From Duganella sp. BuS-21 (lineage in GTDB: Bacteria; Pseudomonadota; Gammaproteobacteria; Burkholderiales; Burkholderiaceae_D), in contig CP097466.1 in NCBI GenBank assembly GCA_041874725.1, forward strand, positions 434,001-498,000: 64,000 nt of DNA. The letters run 5' to 3'. Positions 8,651 through 19,788 of this stretch are shown here, one piece after another. The position numbers and the translations under genes are program-made. The notes beneath the pieces were generated by a model, which saw only the letters and a list, made by a program, of their open reading frames with translations, had not been told where the DNA came from and ran no database searches. Positions within the stretch are counted from its first letter, which is position 1. The number at the start of each line of letters is the position of its first letter.

Positions 8651-9421
8651 ATGGCGAAAATTTTTTGCGTAGCAAATCAAAAAGGCGGCGTAGGCAAGAC
8701 CACCACGACGGTCAACCTCGCAGCCGGTTTGGCGAAACTGGACCAGCGCGTATTGCTGGTCGACCTGGACCCGCAGGGCAACGCCACGATGGGCGCGGGC
8801 ATCAACAAGGCAGGTCTGCCTGCATCGACCTATGAAGTGCTGCTCGGCAGTTCCGACGTGGCCACCGCGCGCCAGCGCTCCGAGCCGGGCCACTTCGACG
8901 TGCTGCCATCGAACCGCGAGCTGGCCGGCGCCGAAGTCGAGATGGTGGAGCTGGACAACCGCGAGCGCCGCCTGAAGGATGCGTTGGCGGCTGTGGATAA
9001 AGACTACGATTTCATTCTGATCGACTGCCCACCGGCGCTGTCGATGCTGACGCTGAACGGCCTGTGCGCCGCGCATGGCGTGATCATCCCGATGCAGTGC
9101 GAGTACTACGCGCTGGAAGGGCTGTCCGACCTGGTCAACACCATCAAGAAGGTGCACGCCAACCTGAACCCGGACCTGAAGATCATCGGCTTGCTGCGCG
9201 TGATGTTCGATCCGCGCATGACCTTGTCGCAACAGGTGTCGGCACAGCTGGAACAGCACTTCGGCGACAAAGTCTTCAAGACCATCATCCCGCGCAATGT
9301 GCGTCTGGCCGAAGCGCCGTCGTATGGCGTGCCGGGCGTGACCTTCGATCCGACCTCCAAGGGAGCCCAGGCGTACATCGCCTTCGGCGCCGAGATGGTC
9401 AAGCGCATCAAGAAAATGTAA
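8651..9421 (+). CDS. parA: Chromosome partitioning ATPase ParA (Soj)
   Basis: This 256-residue MinD/ParA-type ATPase has the deviant Walker A motif KGGVGKTTT at residues 11-19, with the signature first lysine. It also has VDLDPQGN near residue 37 and the Walker B-like FILIDCPPALS near residue 118. It lacks the N-terminal DNA-binding domain of plasmid type Ia ParAs, so it is chromosomal in form. It acts with ParB and parS to move replicated origins. It lies 9 bp before parB. The AT-rich 9-bp array fills its upstream region, with only a weak ribosome site before the ATG. Confidence 0.96.
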   Translation: MAKIFCVANQKGGVGKTTTTVNLAAGLAKLDQRVLLVDLDPQGNATMGAGINKAGLPASTYEVLLGSSDVATARQRSEPGHFDVLPSNRELAGAEVEMVELDNRERRLKDALAAVDKDYDFILIDCPPALSMLTLNGLCAAHGVIIPMQCEYYALEGLSDLVNTIKKVHANLNPDLKIIGLLRVMFDPRMTLSQQVSAQLEQHFGDKVFKTIIPRNVRLAEAPSYGVPGVTFDPTSKGAQAYIAFGAEMVKRIKKM

Positions 9422-9430
9422 GGCAATCAC

Positions 9431-10300
9431 ATGGCAACCAAAAAACTCAAAGGCCTGGGTCGCGGCCTGGAAGCGCTGCTCGGCGGCGACGGCGACATCA
9501 CCACCCCGGACGCCAACACGCCGTCCGAACTGAACGTCACCCAAATGCAGGCCGGTAAATACCAGCCGCGTACCCGCATGGACGAGGGCGGTCTGCAGGA
9601 GCTGGCTGCATCGATCAAGAGCCAGGGCATCATGCAACCGATCCTGGTGCGCCCGGTCGGCAAGGACAAATACGAGATCATCGCCGGCGAGCGCCGTTTC
9701 CGCGCCGCGCAACTGGCCGGGCTGGAAGTGCTCCCGGTTTTGGTGCGCGATGTAGACGACCAGGCTGCCGCCGCGATGGCGCTGATCGAAAACATGCAGC
9801 GCGAGGATCTCAATCCGCTGGAAGAGGCACAGGGCATCCACCGCCTGATCACCGACTTCAGCTTCACGCATGAACAGGCGGCCACGGCCGTTGGCCGTTC
9901 GCGCAGCGCCGTCTCCAACCTGCTGCGCCTGATGAATCTGGCCAGCCCGGTGCAAACCATGCTGATGGCCGGCGATATCGACATGGGCCACGCCCGCGCG
10001 CTGTTGGCGGTCGACGCCGCCACCCAGATCAACCTCGCCAATATGGTGGTTGCCAAAAGGTTATCGGTACGTGAAACCGAGAAGCTGGTCAGCAAAACCG
10101 TGGAGGAACTGAAGTCGGCGCCGAAGGAAGCGCGGGCCAAGGAAAAGTCCGGCGACATCACGCGCCTGGAAGAAGAGCTGTCCGACAAACTGGCCACGCC
10201 GGTGGTGTTCAAGATGGGCACCAAAGGACGCGGTCAAATGATCATCGACTTCGCCGACCTCGACATCCTCGACGGCGTCCTGGCCCGCCTGCGCGCCTGA
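9431..10300 (+). CDS. parB: Chromosome partitioning protein ParB (Spo0J)
   Basis: ParB binds parS and spreads as a CTP-dependent clamp. The 289-residue protein starts with the family's GLGRGLEALLGG segment. It has the N-terminal CTPase/spreading domain containing the GERRFRAAQLAG motif, with its arginine-rich box, near residues 90-101. The central helix-turn-helix region is around HEQAATAVGRSRSAVSNLLRL, and a C-terminal dimerisation end follows. Two parS-like targets lie 3.6 kb upstream. Confidence 0.96.
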   Translation: MATKKLKGLGRGLEALLGGDGDITTPDANTPSELNVTQMQAGKYQPRTRMDEGGLQELAASIKSQGIMQPILVRPVGKDKYEIIAGERRFRAAQLAGLEVLPVLVRDVDDQAAAAMALIENMQREDLNPLEEAQGIHRLITDFSFTHEQAATAVGRSRSAVSNLLRLMNLASPVQTMLMAGDIDMGHARALLAVDAATQINLANMVVAKRLSVRETEKLVSKTVEELKSAPKEARAKEKSGDITRLEEELSDKLATPVVFKMGTKGRGQMIIDFADLDILDGVLARLRA

Positions 10301-10312
10301 ATTTCCACCAAA

Positions 10313-10404
10313 ATTCGGGGTCAGCTCTGACATTCGGACACGAGCCCAGCCGTAGTGCTCATTACGGCTGGGCTCGTGTCCGAATGTCAGAGCTGACCCC
10401 GAAT
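10313..10404. repeat. Perfect 42-bp inverted repeat with 8-nt loop
   Basis: The left arm (10313-10354, beginning ATTCGGGGTCAGCTCTGACA) is matched without a mismatch by the right arm (10363-10404, ending GAGCTGACCCCGAAT), around the loop GTGCTCAT. The structure starts 13 bp after the parB stop and lies about 100 bp before the atp promoter. There is no T-tract directly after it, so it is not a standard intrinsic terminator, although such a stem could still end or stabilise the parAB transcript. Confidence 0.95.
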
Positions 10405-10506
10405 CGGGAAAACGTCTAACTGATTCCAACTTGGTGCAACGACAGCGGAAATGTTTCTAAAAGCGTCTCATTCGTGCACCAAATGCTCTGCTGCGGTGCA
10501 GCATGT

Positions 10507-10536
10507 TTGACGTGATACATGAAAGACACATATAAT
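10507..10536 (+). promoter_or_regulatory. Sigma-70 promoter of the ATP synthase operon
   Basis: TTGACG (-35, 10507-10512) and a perfect TATAAT (-10, 10531-10536) are separated by 18 bp. The start of transcription would fall near 10543, about 36 bp before the atpI start codon. Confidence 0.75.
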
Positions 10537-10578
10537 CACGCGTCTTTTGGTTTTAATCGGTTTTTAAGGAGCTCGGCA

Positions 10579-10944
10579 ATGACTAGTTCGACGAGCATTT
10601 CGAAGCCGGTGTTTCGTGTCGTCGCCCTCCAGTTCGCCATTGCGACTGGGTTCGCCTTGCTCGCCTGGAACCTCGGCGGAGTAAACAAAGCTTGGTCGGC
10701 CGCCTATGGCGGAGCAATCGCAGTCATCGGGAGCCTGATGTACGCGATGATTGTTGCGGGCGGAACAAATGACGCCAAACAAGCGTTTCGCGCCCATGTG
10801 CGCGCCGAAGTGACAAAAATATTTATCACGGTAGTGCTGTTTGTCGTGGCACTAGCGTTGTTTCAGTCGGCCTCATGGTTATGGCTGATCTTGGGTTTCG
10901 CGGTGGCAACCTTGGCGTACTGGTTTTCACTGCTCGCAATTTAA
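10579..10944 (+). CDS. atpI: ATP synthase accessory protein AtpI
   Basis: This 121-residue protein has four hydrophobic segments and is the first gene of the atp operon, the usual position of AtpI, which helps assemble the c-ring. The ATG at 10579 is preceded at 7 bp by AAGGAG. An ATG 20 codons earlier lacks a ribosome site and lies at the predicted promoter. Sequence conservation in AtpI is low, so the call leans on length, topology and position. Confidence 0.85.
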   Translation: MTSSTSISKPVFRVVALQFAIATGFALLAWNLGGVNKAWSAAYGGAIAVIGSLMYAMIVAGGTNDAKQAFRAHVRAEVTKIFITVVLFVVALALFQSASWLWLILGFAVATLAYWFSLLAI

Positions 10945-11760
<816 letters not shown>

Positions 11761-11803
11761 GCAACTTTCGTTTTAACTTTTTAGTATCTGTAGTCTTTTT
11801 TAA

Positions 11804-12100
<297 letters not shown>

Positions 12101-12142
12101 TCTGCTCCACCCTAGGAGAAACTTTTAGTTAGGAGCAAAGGT

Positions 12143-12613
12143 ATGGACATCAATATGTCTCTCATCGGTCAGATGATCACCTTCGCGGTGTTGGTCTGGG
12201 TCTCGATGAAGTTCGTATTTCCATCGCTGAATGCAGCGTTGGATGAGCGTGCCAAGCGTATCGCTGACGGTCTGGCTGCGGCCGACCAGGGCCAGCAAGC
12301 CATGGTCGTCGCTGAAAAGCGCGCCACGGAAGCACTGGCCGGTGCACGCGAAGAAGCTTCGCAACGTGTTGCCGACGCTGAAAAGCGCGCGCAGCTGGTC
12401 GCGGAAGAAATCAAAGCGAATGCACAAGCTGAAGCGGACCGCATCATTGCGCAAGCCAAGGCCGAAGCCGAGCAGCAACTGGCCAAGGCGCGCGAAGCGC
12501 TGCGCGCTCAGGTGGCTGACCTCGCTGTGAAGGGCGCCGAGCAAATCCTCAAGCGCGAAGTCAACGCCTCGGCCCACGCCGAACTGTTGTCGCGCCTGGC
12601 TGTCGAGCTGTAA
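12143..12613 (+). CDS. atpF: F1Fo ATP synthase subunit b
   Basis: The 156-residue protein has one N-terminal membrane helix (about residues 5-25) followed by a long alanine- and charge-rich helix that forms the dimeric peripheral stalk. The length and lack of a second b-type gene indicate a homodimer. It precedes atpH by 2 bp. Confidence 0.96.
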   Translation: MDINMSLIGQMITFAVLVWVSMKFVFPSLNAALDERAKRIADGLAAADQGQQAMVVAEKRATEALAGAREEASQRVADAEKRAQLVAEEIKANAQAEADRIIAQAKAEAEQQLAKAREALRAQVADLAVKGAEQILKREVNASAHAELLSRLAVEL

Positions 12614-12615
12614 TC

Positions 12616-13161
12616 ATGGCAGAAAACGCAACCGTCGCCCGTCCCTACGCGGAAGCTTTGTTCCGCGTAGCCCAAGCAGGTAAGGAATCGTTCAACCTCG
12701 CGGCGTGGTCCGAACTGGTGGCCGAACTGGCCCAGATCGGTGCCCACCCCGAGGTGCAAGCATTTGCCCGCAACCCGAAAGCGTCGGACAGCGATATCGT
12801 CTCCGCCTTCAAGGCGCTGGTGAAATCCCCGGTCAACCAGGAAGTGGAAAACTTCCTGGCGATGCTGGTGGAAAACGGCCGTATCAGTCTGCTGCCGGAA
12901 ATCGGCGCGCAATTCCTGGCGTTGAAAAACGCTGCGGAAGGCGCCGCAGACGCGGTCATCACCAGCGCATTCGACCTGGACGCTGCGCAAGTGAGCACCC
13001 TGATCGCCACGCTGGAAAAGAAATTCAGCCGCAAGCTGAACCCGGTAGTGACCGTGGACCCAGCCCTGATCGGTGGCGTGCGCGTAGTGGTCGGCGACGA
13101 AGTGCTGGACACTTCGGTGCGCGCCAAGCTGCAGCAAATGCGTGTTGCACTGGTCGCCTGA
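12616..13161 (+). CDS. atpH: F1Fo ATP synthase subunit delta
   Basis: Subunit delta (181 residues) joins the peripheral stalk to the top of F1. It has an N-terminal helical bundle beginning [16 protein letters not shown] and the C-terminal [20 protein letters not shown] strand region characteristic of the family. It sits in the normal operon position between atpF and atpA. Confidence 0.96.
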   Translation: MAENATVARPYAEALFRVAQAGKESFNLAAWSELVAELAQIGAHPEVQAFARNPKASDSDIVSAFKALVKSPVNQEVENFLAMLVENGRISLLPEIGAQFLALKNAAEGAADAVITSAFDLDAAQVSTLIATLEKKFSRKLNPVVTVDPALIGGVRVVVGDEVLDTSVRAKLQQMRVALVA

Positions 13162-13236
13162 GTTCAAGCTCGGCGACCGGCTTAGAACAGATTCTTCATC
13201 TCGCGCAAGCTGAGAGAAACACTTTTAGGAGTTAGT

Positions 13237-14778
13237 ATGCAACTCAACCCATCTGAAATCAGCGAGCTGATCAAGAGCCGTATCGAAGGCCTTGATGGTG
13301 GCGCTGAAGTACGTAACCAAGGCACGGTTATTTCCGTCGCCGACGGTATCGTCCGTATCCACGGCCTGTCGGACGTGATGCAGGGCGAGATGCTGGAATT
13401 CCCAGGCAACACCTTCGGCCTGGCGATGAATCTGGAGCGCGACTCGGTCGGCGCCGTGATTCTGGGTGCTTACGAGCACATCTCCGAAGGCGACACGGTC
13501 AAAACCACCGGTCGCATTCTGGAAGTTCCAGTCGGTCCTGAACTGAAAGGCCGCGTGGTCAATGCGCTGGGCCAGCCGATCGACGGCAAAGGCGCAGTCG
13601 ATGCCAAGCTGACCTCGCCTATCGAAAAGATCGCTCCAGGCGTTATCGCCCGTGAGTCCGTCTCGCAGCCGATGCAGACCGGTCTGAAATCGATCGACGC
13701 GATGGTACCGATCGGCCGTGGCCAGCGCGAGCTGATCATTGGCGACCGTCAAACCGGTAAATCGGCTGTTGCGGTTGATGCGATCATCAACCAAAAAGGC
13801 CAGGGCATGACTTGCATCTACGTTGCAATCGGCCAAAAAGCTTCGACCATCAAGAACATCGTGCGCTCGCTGGAAGAGCACGGCGCGCTCGAGTACACCA
13901 TCGTGGTTGCCGCGTCGGCGTCGGAATCGGCTGCCATGCAGTACATTTCGGCCTACTCCGGTTGCACCATGGGCGAATACTTCCGCGATCGCGGCGAAGA
14001 CGCCCTGATCGTGTACGATGACTTGTCGAAGCAAGCCGTTGCCTACCGTCAGATTTCTCTGCTGCTGCGCCGCCCACCAGGCCGCGAAGCCTACCCAGGC
14101 GACGTGTTCTACCTGCACAGCCGTCTGCTGGAACGTGCAGCCCGCGTGAACGCCGACTACGTGTCCGCCTTCACCAACGGCGCCGTTACCGGCAAGACCG
14201 GTTCGCTGACCGCACTGCCGATCATCGAAACCCAGGCTGGCGACGTTTCCGCGTTCGTGCCAACCAACGTGATTTCGATCACCGACGGTCAGATCTTCCT
14301 GGAAACCTCGCTGTTCAACTCGGGCATCCGTCCTGCGATCAACGCCGGTATCTCGGTGTCGCGCGTCGGTGGTGCTGCGCAGACCAAGGTCATCAAAAAC
14401 CTGTCCGGCGGTATCCGAACCGACTTGGCCCAGTACCGTGAACTGGCTGCGTTCGCGCAGTTCGCTTCGGACCTGGACGAATCGACCCGCAAGCAGCTGG
14501 ACCGTGGTGCCCGCGTGACCGAACTGCTGAAACAGAAACAGTATTCGCCACTGTCGATCTCCCTGATGGCCGCCTCGCTGTTCGCAGTGAACAAGGGCTT
14601 CCTGGATGATGTCGAAGTCAAGAAAGTGCTGTCGTTCGAAGCCGGCCTGCATGCGTACCTGAAGACCAAACAAGCTGACCTGCTGTCGAAGATTGAATCG
14701 TCGAAGCAACTGGACAAGGATGGCGAAGCTGCGCTGTCCGCCGCCGTTGCCGACTTCAAGAAATCCGGCGCATTTTAA
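13237..14778 (+). CDS. atpA: F1Fo ATP synthase subunit alpha
   Basis: The 513-residue alpha subunit has the beta-barrel N-terminal domain, the Walker A motif GDRQTGKS at residues 169-176 and the ATP synthase alpha/beta signature [11 protein letters not shown] near residue 367. It binds non-catalytic nucleotide and forms the alpha3beta3 hexamer with AtpD. A TTTTAGGAG ribosome site precedes the ATG. Confidence 0.98.
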   Translation: MQLNPSEISELIKSRIEGLDGGAEVRNQGTVISVADGIVRIHGLSDVMQGEMLEFPGNTFGLAMNLERDSVGAVILGAYEHISEGDTVKTTGRILEVPVGPELKGRVVNALGQPIDGKGAVDAKLTSPIEKIAPGVIARESVSQPMQTGLKSIDAMVPIGRGQRELIIGDRQTGKSAVAVDAIINQKGQGMTCIYVAIGQKASTIKNIVRSLEEHGALEYTIVVAASASESAAMQYISAYSGCTMGEYFRDRGEDALIVYDDLSKQAVAYRQISLLLRRPPGREAYPGDVFYLHSRLLERAARVNADYVSAFTNGAVTGKTGSLTALPIIETQAGDVSAFVPTNVISITDGQIFLETSLFNSGIRPAINAGISVSRVGGAAQTKVIKNLSGGIRTDLAQYRELAAFAQFASDLDESTRKQLDRGARVTELLKQKQYSPLSISLMAASLFAVNKGFLDDVEVKKVLSFEAGLHAYLKTKQADLLSKIESSKQLDKDGEAALSAAVADFKKSGAF

Positions 14779-14830
14779 GTGTAGGGGCGATCTTCCGGGA
14801 TCGCCTTCAGCGCAGAAGGAGTAAGGACTC

Positions 14831-15706
14831 ATGGCAGTAGGCAAAGAGATACGTGGCAAGATCAAAAGCGTAGAAAATACGAAGAAGATCACCAAGGCGA
14901 TGGAAATGGTCGCCGCATCGAAAATGCGCAAAGCGCAGGATCGCATGCGCGCCGCCCGTCCCTACAGTGAAAAGATTCGTAACATCGCTGCTAATCTGGC
15001 GAACGCAAATCCAGAGTATACGCACCCGTTCCTGGCCGATGAAGCCAAGGACGAGGCGAAAGCCGTAGGTTTCATCGTTGTCACGACCGACAAGGGTCTG
15101 TGCGGCGGTATGAACACCAACGTGCTGCGTCTGGTGACGAACAAAACGCGTGAGCTGGACGCCGCTGGCAACAAGATTGCTGCAGTGGCGATTGGTAATA
15201 AAGGTTTGGGTTTCCTGAATCGCGTCGGCGTGCCGGTGGTTGCGCAAGTAACCCAGATCGGCGACACCCCGCACCTGGAAAAACTGATCGGCCCCGTCAA
15301 AGTGATGCTGGAAAAGTTCCAGAATGGCGAAGTCGATGCGGTTTACCTGTGCTACACCAAGTTCATCAACACGATGAAACAGGAACCGGTAGTGGAGCAA
15401 TTGCTGCCGCTGCCGGCTGCGAAGAAACAGGCTGATGCAGGTAATCACAACTGGGATTACATCTACGAGCCAGACGCGGCAACTGTCATCGATGAACTGC
15501 TGGAGCGCTATGTAGAAGCGCTGGTGTACCAGTCGGTGGCGGAAAACCTGGCGTCCGAGCAATCGGCGCGGATGGTGGCGATGAAGGCGGCAAGCGACAA
15601 CGCAGGTAGTGTGATCGGCGAACTGAAGCTGATCTACAACAAGACCCGCCAAGCCGCGATTACCAAAGAACTCTCCGAAATCGTCGCCGGTGCGGCAGCG
15701 GTTTAA
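14831..15706 (+). CDS. atpG: F1Fo ATP synthase subunit gamma
   Basis: Gamma is the central rotor shaft. The 291-residue protein begins with the conserved [20 protein letters not shown] helix and ends with the C-terminal signature [20 protein letters not shown], the two coiled-coil ends that sit inside the hexamer. An AGAAGGAG ribosome site lies upstream. Confidence 0.97.
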   Translation: MAVGKEIRGKIKSVENTKKITKAMEMVAASKMRKAQDRMRAARPYSEKIRNIAANLANANPEYTHPFLADEAKDEAKAVGFIVVTTDKGLCGGMNTNVLRLVTNKTRELDAAGNKIAAVAIGNKGLGFLNRVGVPVVAQVTQIGDTPHLEKLIGPVKVMLEKFQNGEVDAVYLCYTKFINTMKQEPVVEQLLPLPAAKKQADAGNHNWDYIYEPDAATVIDELLERYVEALVYQSVAENLASEQSARMVAMKAASDNAGSVIGELKLIYNKTRQAAITKELSEIVAGAAAV

Positions 15707-17137
<1,431 letters not shown>

Positions 17138-17195
17138 TTGTTTGAGTTGTTCGGCCCTGCTGTAAGGCGGGGCCGTTCTACCCGATAGGACACAC

Positions 17196-17618
17196 ATGGC
17201 AAACACTATTCACGTTGACGTGGTCTCGGCAGAGGAGTTGATCTACTCTGGCGAAGCCGAATTCGTCGCGTTGCCGGGTGAGCAGGGCGAGCTGGGTATC
17301 TACCCGAAGCACACGCCTTTGATCACCCGCATCCGTCCGGGCGCGGTGCGCATCAAGGTTCCAGGCCAGGCTGAAGAAGAATTCGTCTTCGTCGCCGGCG
17401 GCCTGCTGGAAGTGCAGCCTGGCGCGGTGACGGTGCTGGCAGATACCGCGATTCGCGGTGCGGATCTGGACGAGGCCAAAGCGGCCGCTGCCAAGAAACG
17501 TGCCGAAGAAGCGCTGGCCAACAACACCGCCGGCATCGACTACGCGAAAGCACAAGCGGAACTGGCAGCGGCCATCGGTCAGCTGGCAGCCATCGCCAAA
17601 CTGCGCGCGAAGCACTAA
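17196..17618 (+). CDS. atpC: F1Fo ATP synthase subunit epsilon
   Basis: Epsilon (140 residues) has an N-terminal beta-sandwich including the [20 protein letters not shown] turn and a C-terminal helical hairpin that can inhibit ATP hydrolysis. It closes the operon and is followed by a strong terminator. Confidence 0.96.
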   Translation: MANTIHVDVVSAEELIYSGEAEFVALPGEQGELGIYPKHTPLITRIRPGAVRIKVPGQAEEEFVFVAGGLLEVQPGAVTVLADTAIRGADLDEAKAAAAKKRAEEALANNTAGIDYAKAQAELAAAIGQLAAIAKLRAKH

Positions 17619-17640
17619 GCAACGCAACAGCAGCACCCGC

Positions 17641-17669
17641 AAAAAAGGCAGCCTCGGCTGCCTTTTTTT
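17641..17669 (+). terminator. Intrinsic terminator of the atp operon
   Basis: GGCAGCC (17647-17653) and GGCTGCC (17656-17662) form a 7-bp GC stem with a two-base loop, extended by an A-tract on the left and seven Ts on the right. It starts 22 bp after atpC and could also work in reverse. Confidence 0.95.
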
Positions 17670-17672
17670 ATG

Positions 17673-17818
17673 GTTCATCGCGCTTAGCGGGGGAAGACGG
17701 GCTTGACGTTGCTTGTCGCATTAAAAGCACGCGGCACCAGTCAAACCCGCACACCGCTGCGGCCAGGGTCAGACCCTGCGGGTCTTACCCTTTCGTTCGG
17801 GGTGCTATTAAGGACGAC
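17673..17818 (+). repeat. Interspersed repeat family A, copy 1
   Basis: The block shares long runs with 51694-51811 (same strand) and 61211-61315 (opposite strand). Shared parts include TGACGTTGCTTGTCG, then AAAAGC, then AACCCGCACACCGCTGCGGC, followed by CAGGGTCAGACCC. Its right part (CCCTTTCGTTNGGGGTGCT) is shared only with the third copy. It lies directly after the atp terminator. No conserved protein is evident in any copy, so it appears to be a non-coding dispersed element. Confidence 0.8.
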
Positions 17819-17875
17819 TGTCGAGTCGCCAACGAGTACTCATCGTAAGCACCCAGGGAAGTACAACTGCATTGC

Positions 17876-18160
17876 TCACAGGCCCGTCGTGAAACGTGGC
17901 CGCTCGCCGGAGCTTTGACAGCCCATGGCTTCCGGACGACGTTCGCTGGCCTTTTGTTTCGAGCGGGCGGTGGCCGCGCGTTGCATCACTTTCCACTTCG
18001 CCACTTGTTGGCCGTCATGGACGGTCAGCCATTCGCGCTGGATTTCAGTGATGGGTACCAGGCGCGCTTCAGGCGGTGCGTCGTGCAGAAGGTGTAACTG
18101 GCTGGTGATGGTGTTGGTTAAGCCGATAAGGCGTAGCGATTCAACATCGATGTCGATCAT
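17876..18160 (-). CDS. Small hypothetical protein downstream of a decayed antitoxin
   Basis: This 94-residue frame starts at the ATG at 18160, 10 bp after an AGGA that overlaps the stop of the truncated antitoxin. The ATG three codons earlier is too close to that site. The protein is hydrophilic with a basic second half (KWKVMQRAATARSKQKASER) and no membrane segment. I do not recognise a family. It could be a real small gene co-transcribed with the decayed toxin-antitoxin pair, or a chance frame. The 3' part runs to within about 60 bp of a dispersed repeat. Confidence 0.4.
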   Translation of the reverse strand: MIDIDVESLRLIGLTNTITSQLHLLHDAPPEARLVPITEIQREWLTVHDGQQVAKWKVMQRAATARSKQKASERRPEAMGCQSSGERPRFTTGL

Positions 18161-18172
18161 GGTGTGCATATC

Positions 18173-18301
18173 CTAAACTACGTGGCCCAGCCCGGCGTGA
18201 AGATATTTTGCTGCCTGTTTTAGTTCTGCAAAAAGATCGCGTTTCGCCTCGAACGCTTCCAATTCCTCATCGCTTAAAGGTAAAGATTTTTTCGTAGTCA
18301 C
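18173..18301 (-). pseudogene. Truncated antitoxin remnant
   Basis: A GTG-started frame of 42 residues overlaps the 3' end of the RelE-like frame by 35 bp, the usual toxin-first order. Its sequence LSDEELEAFEAKRDLFAELKQA resembles the N-terminal part of helix-turn-helix antitoxins that partner RelE/HigB toxins. It stops at a TAG just where the DNA-binding domain would begin, so roughly 60 residues appear to be missing. The family assignment is from memory of the motif and needs a search. Confidence 0.5.
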
Positions 18302-18701
18302 GACGAAGCTCCTTCAATTGAGCAGCGTGCTGGTTGCCTGTGACTGCCCTGGCATAAATCGCCAGAAGATCAATTTCTTGTTCCGCGTTGCGTGTGAAAT
18401 AGATTACCCTGACGCCGCTCGATTTGTCGATACCTGGCCGAACCCAGCTAATTTTGCGTATCCCGCCGGATTGCGGGACGATGTCCCCAGCTCGTGGATT
18501 GTTTCCCATACATTCGAGAAAAGCATCGTGCATCACGTGCACCACGCCTTCCGGTAGCGACCACGCCACCAGCCAGAAGTGCTCGATGAACGGCGCGAGG
18601 TCGGCGTCGGGCCGGTAGCGCTCCAGGCGGAATTTCTTTTCGCCGGCCACCGGATTGACCACACCACGGGTAGGACGAGGTACACTTTGCAGCGTTGTCA
18701 T
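18267..18701 (-). pseudogene. Chimera: AraC-type N-terminal fragment fused to a RelE/HigB-like toxin fragment
   Basis: The 144-residue frame joins two unrelated pieces. Residues 1-52 (SVPRPTRGVVNP, then RYRPDADLAPFIEHFWLV) match the N-terminal sensor region seen in one group of AraC-type regulators. From about residue 53 the sequence becomes RelE/HigB-like (NNPRAGDIVPQSGGIRKISW, then VRVIYFTRNAEQEIDLLAIYA). The toxin lacks its first 25-30 residues and the regulator lacks everything after its first domain. A deletion fusing two neighbouring minus-strand genes explains this best. Retained toxin activity looks unlikely but cannot be excluded. It is divergent from the glutathione transferase gene. 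Confidence 0.7.
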
Positions 18702-18779
18702 GATGTATACGCGTTTTTACAAGACCGCCATCTTAGCAAGAGTTATCGTGAGTTTTTCATCCCCCGACAGGAGAAACGC

Positions 18780-19409
18780 ATGAACCAGCAACTGACCTTG
18801 TACTACTGCCCCCACTCGCGCGCGACCGGCGTGCTGACGCTGCTCGAAGAACTGCACGCGCCCTACGAGCTGCACGTGCTGAACATGAAAAAAGGCGAGA
18901 CCCGCGCATCCGAATATCTGGCGATCAACCCGATGGGCAAGGTGCCCGCCATCCGTCATGGCGACGCCGTGGTGACCGAGCAAGTGGCCATCTACCTGTA
19001 CCTGGCCGACCTGTTCCCGGAAGCCAAGCTGGCCCCCGCGCTGGGCGACCCGCTGCGCGGCCCTTACCTGCGCTGGATGGCCTTCTACGGCAGCTGCTTC
19101 GAACCGGCCATCGTCGACCAGTGGATGAAGAACAAGCCGGCCGACAAAACCGCCTGCCACTACGGCGACTTCGACACCATGTTCAGCACGCTGGTGGAAC
19201 AGTTGTCCAAAGGCCCCTACCTGCTGGGCGAACAATTCAGCGCGCTGGATGTGCTGTGGGGAACGGCCTTCGGCTGGATGCTGATGTTCGGCATCATCCC
19301 CAAGCTGCCCATCATCGAACAGTATGTGGAGCGCTTCAACAGCCGTCCGGCCACCGTTGCCGCGCACGAAAAAGAAAACGCGCTGGCAGCGGAACAAGCC
19401 GCCGCGTGA
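18780..19409 (+). CDS. Glutathione S-transferase family protein
   Basis: The 209-residue protein has a thioredoxin-like N-terminal domain beginning LTLYYCPHSRATGVLTLLEE, with NPMGKVPAI containing the cis-proline and TEQVAIYLYLAD containing the glutathione gamma-glutamyl site. An all-helical C-terminal domain follows. The ATG follows GACAGGAGAAACGC. Such enzymes conjugate or reduce substrates with glutathione in the cytoplasm, and the substrate is unknown. It is divergent from the AraC/RelE chimera and convergent with the VOC gene. Confidence 0.88.
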   Translation: MNQQLTLYYCPHSRATGVLTLLEELHAPYELHVLNMKKGETRASEYLAINPMGKVPAIRHGDAVVTEQVAIYLYLADLFPEAKLAPALGDPLRGPYLRWMAFYGSCFEPAIVDQWMKNKPADKTACHYGDFDTMFSTLVEQLSKGPYLLGEQFSALDVLWGTAFGWMLMFGIIPKLPIIEQYVERFNSRPATVAAHEKENALAAEQAAA

Positions 19410-19413
19410 TGGA

Positions 19414-19779
19414 TCAGCGTTTTTCTTCCATCACCGCCAGCAGATGACTGTCCGGGTCGCGGAAGAAGCCCATCCATAGTTCGTGGTCGGGCATCTTGGC
19501 GACCAGGTGCGGTTCGCGTTCAAACTTGACGCCCTTGGCTTGCAGGTCGGCGGCCACGGCCTCAATCTGTTCGACCTTGAAGTAGTGGCAGACGCCGGTG
19601 CCGGCGTCGATCTTGTCTTTGCCGCCTTCCAGCATCAGCCGCACGCCGCCGCAGTCGAAAAACACCAGGTCGCCGAAGCGGAACAGCTTGGGCAAGCCTA
19701 GTGCTTCGCCGTAAAACTGTTCCGCGCGGTCTGCGCTGGTGACGGGAAGTGCGATCTGCCCCACGGTGGACAATCCCAT
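19414..19779 (-). CDS. VOC (glyoxalase/bleomycin-resistance) family protein
   Basis: This 121-residue single-domain protein has the paired beta-alpha-beta-beta-beta folds of the vicinal-oxygen-chelate family, including ITSADRAEQFYGEALGLP near the start and the C-terminal FFRDPDSHLLAVMEEK with the metal-binding glutamate. The function within VOC (lyase, dioxygenase, binding protein) cannot be chosen. It is 9 bp downstream of speD and on the same strand, so it may be the last gene of the polyamine-island operon. Confidence 0.8.
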   Translation of the reverse strand: MGLSTVGQIALPVTSADRAEQFYGEALGLPKLFRFGDLVFFDCGGVRLMLEGGKDKIDAGTGVCHYFKVEQIEAVAADLQAKGVKFEREPHLVAKMPDHELWMGFFRDPDSHLLAVMEEKR

Positions 19780-19788
19780 GATGGCTCC

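Noticed and set aside
13225..14946. Very long open frame antisense to atpA, and similar long antisense frames across mnmG, atpD, pepP and the HAAT genes
   Set aside because: These are products of high GC and third-position bias in the real genes. They have no ribosome site, no domain similarity and implausible composition.
17832..17843. ACGAGTACTCAT as a second SlmA site
   Set aside because: It has three mismatches to the consensus and lies just beyond a dispersed repeat; the match is too weak to call.
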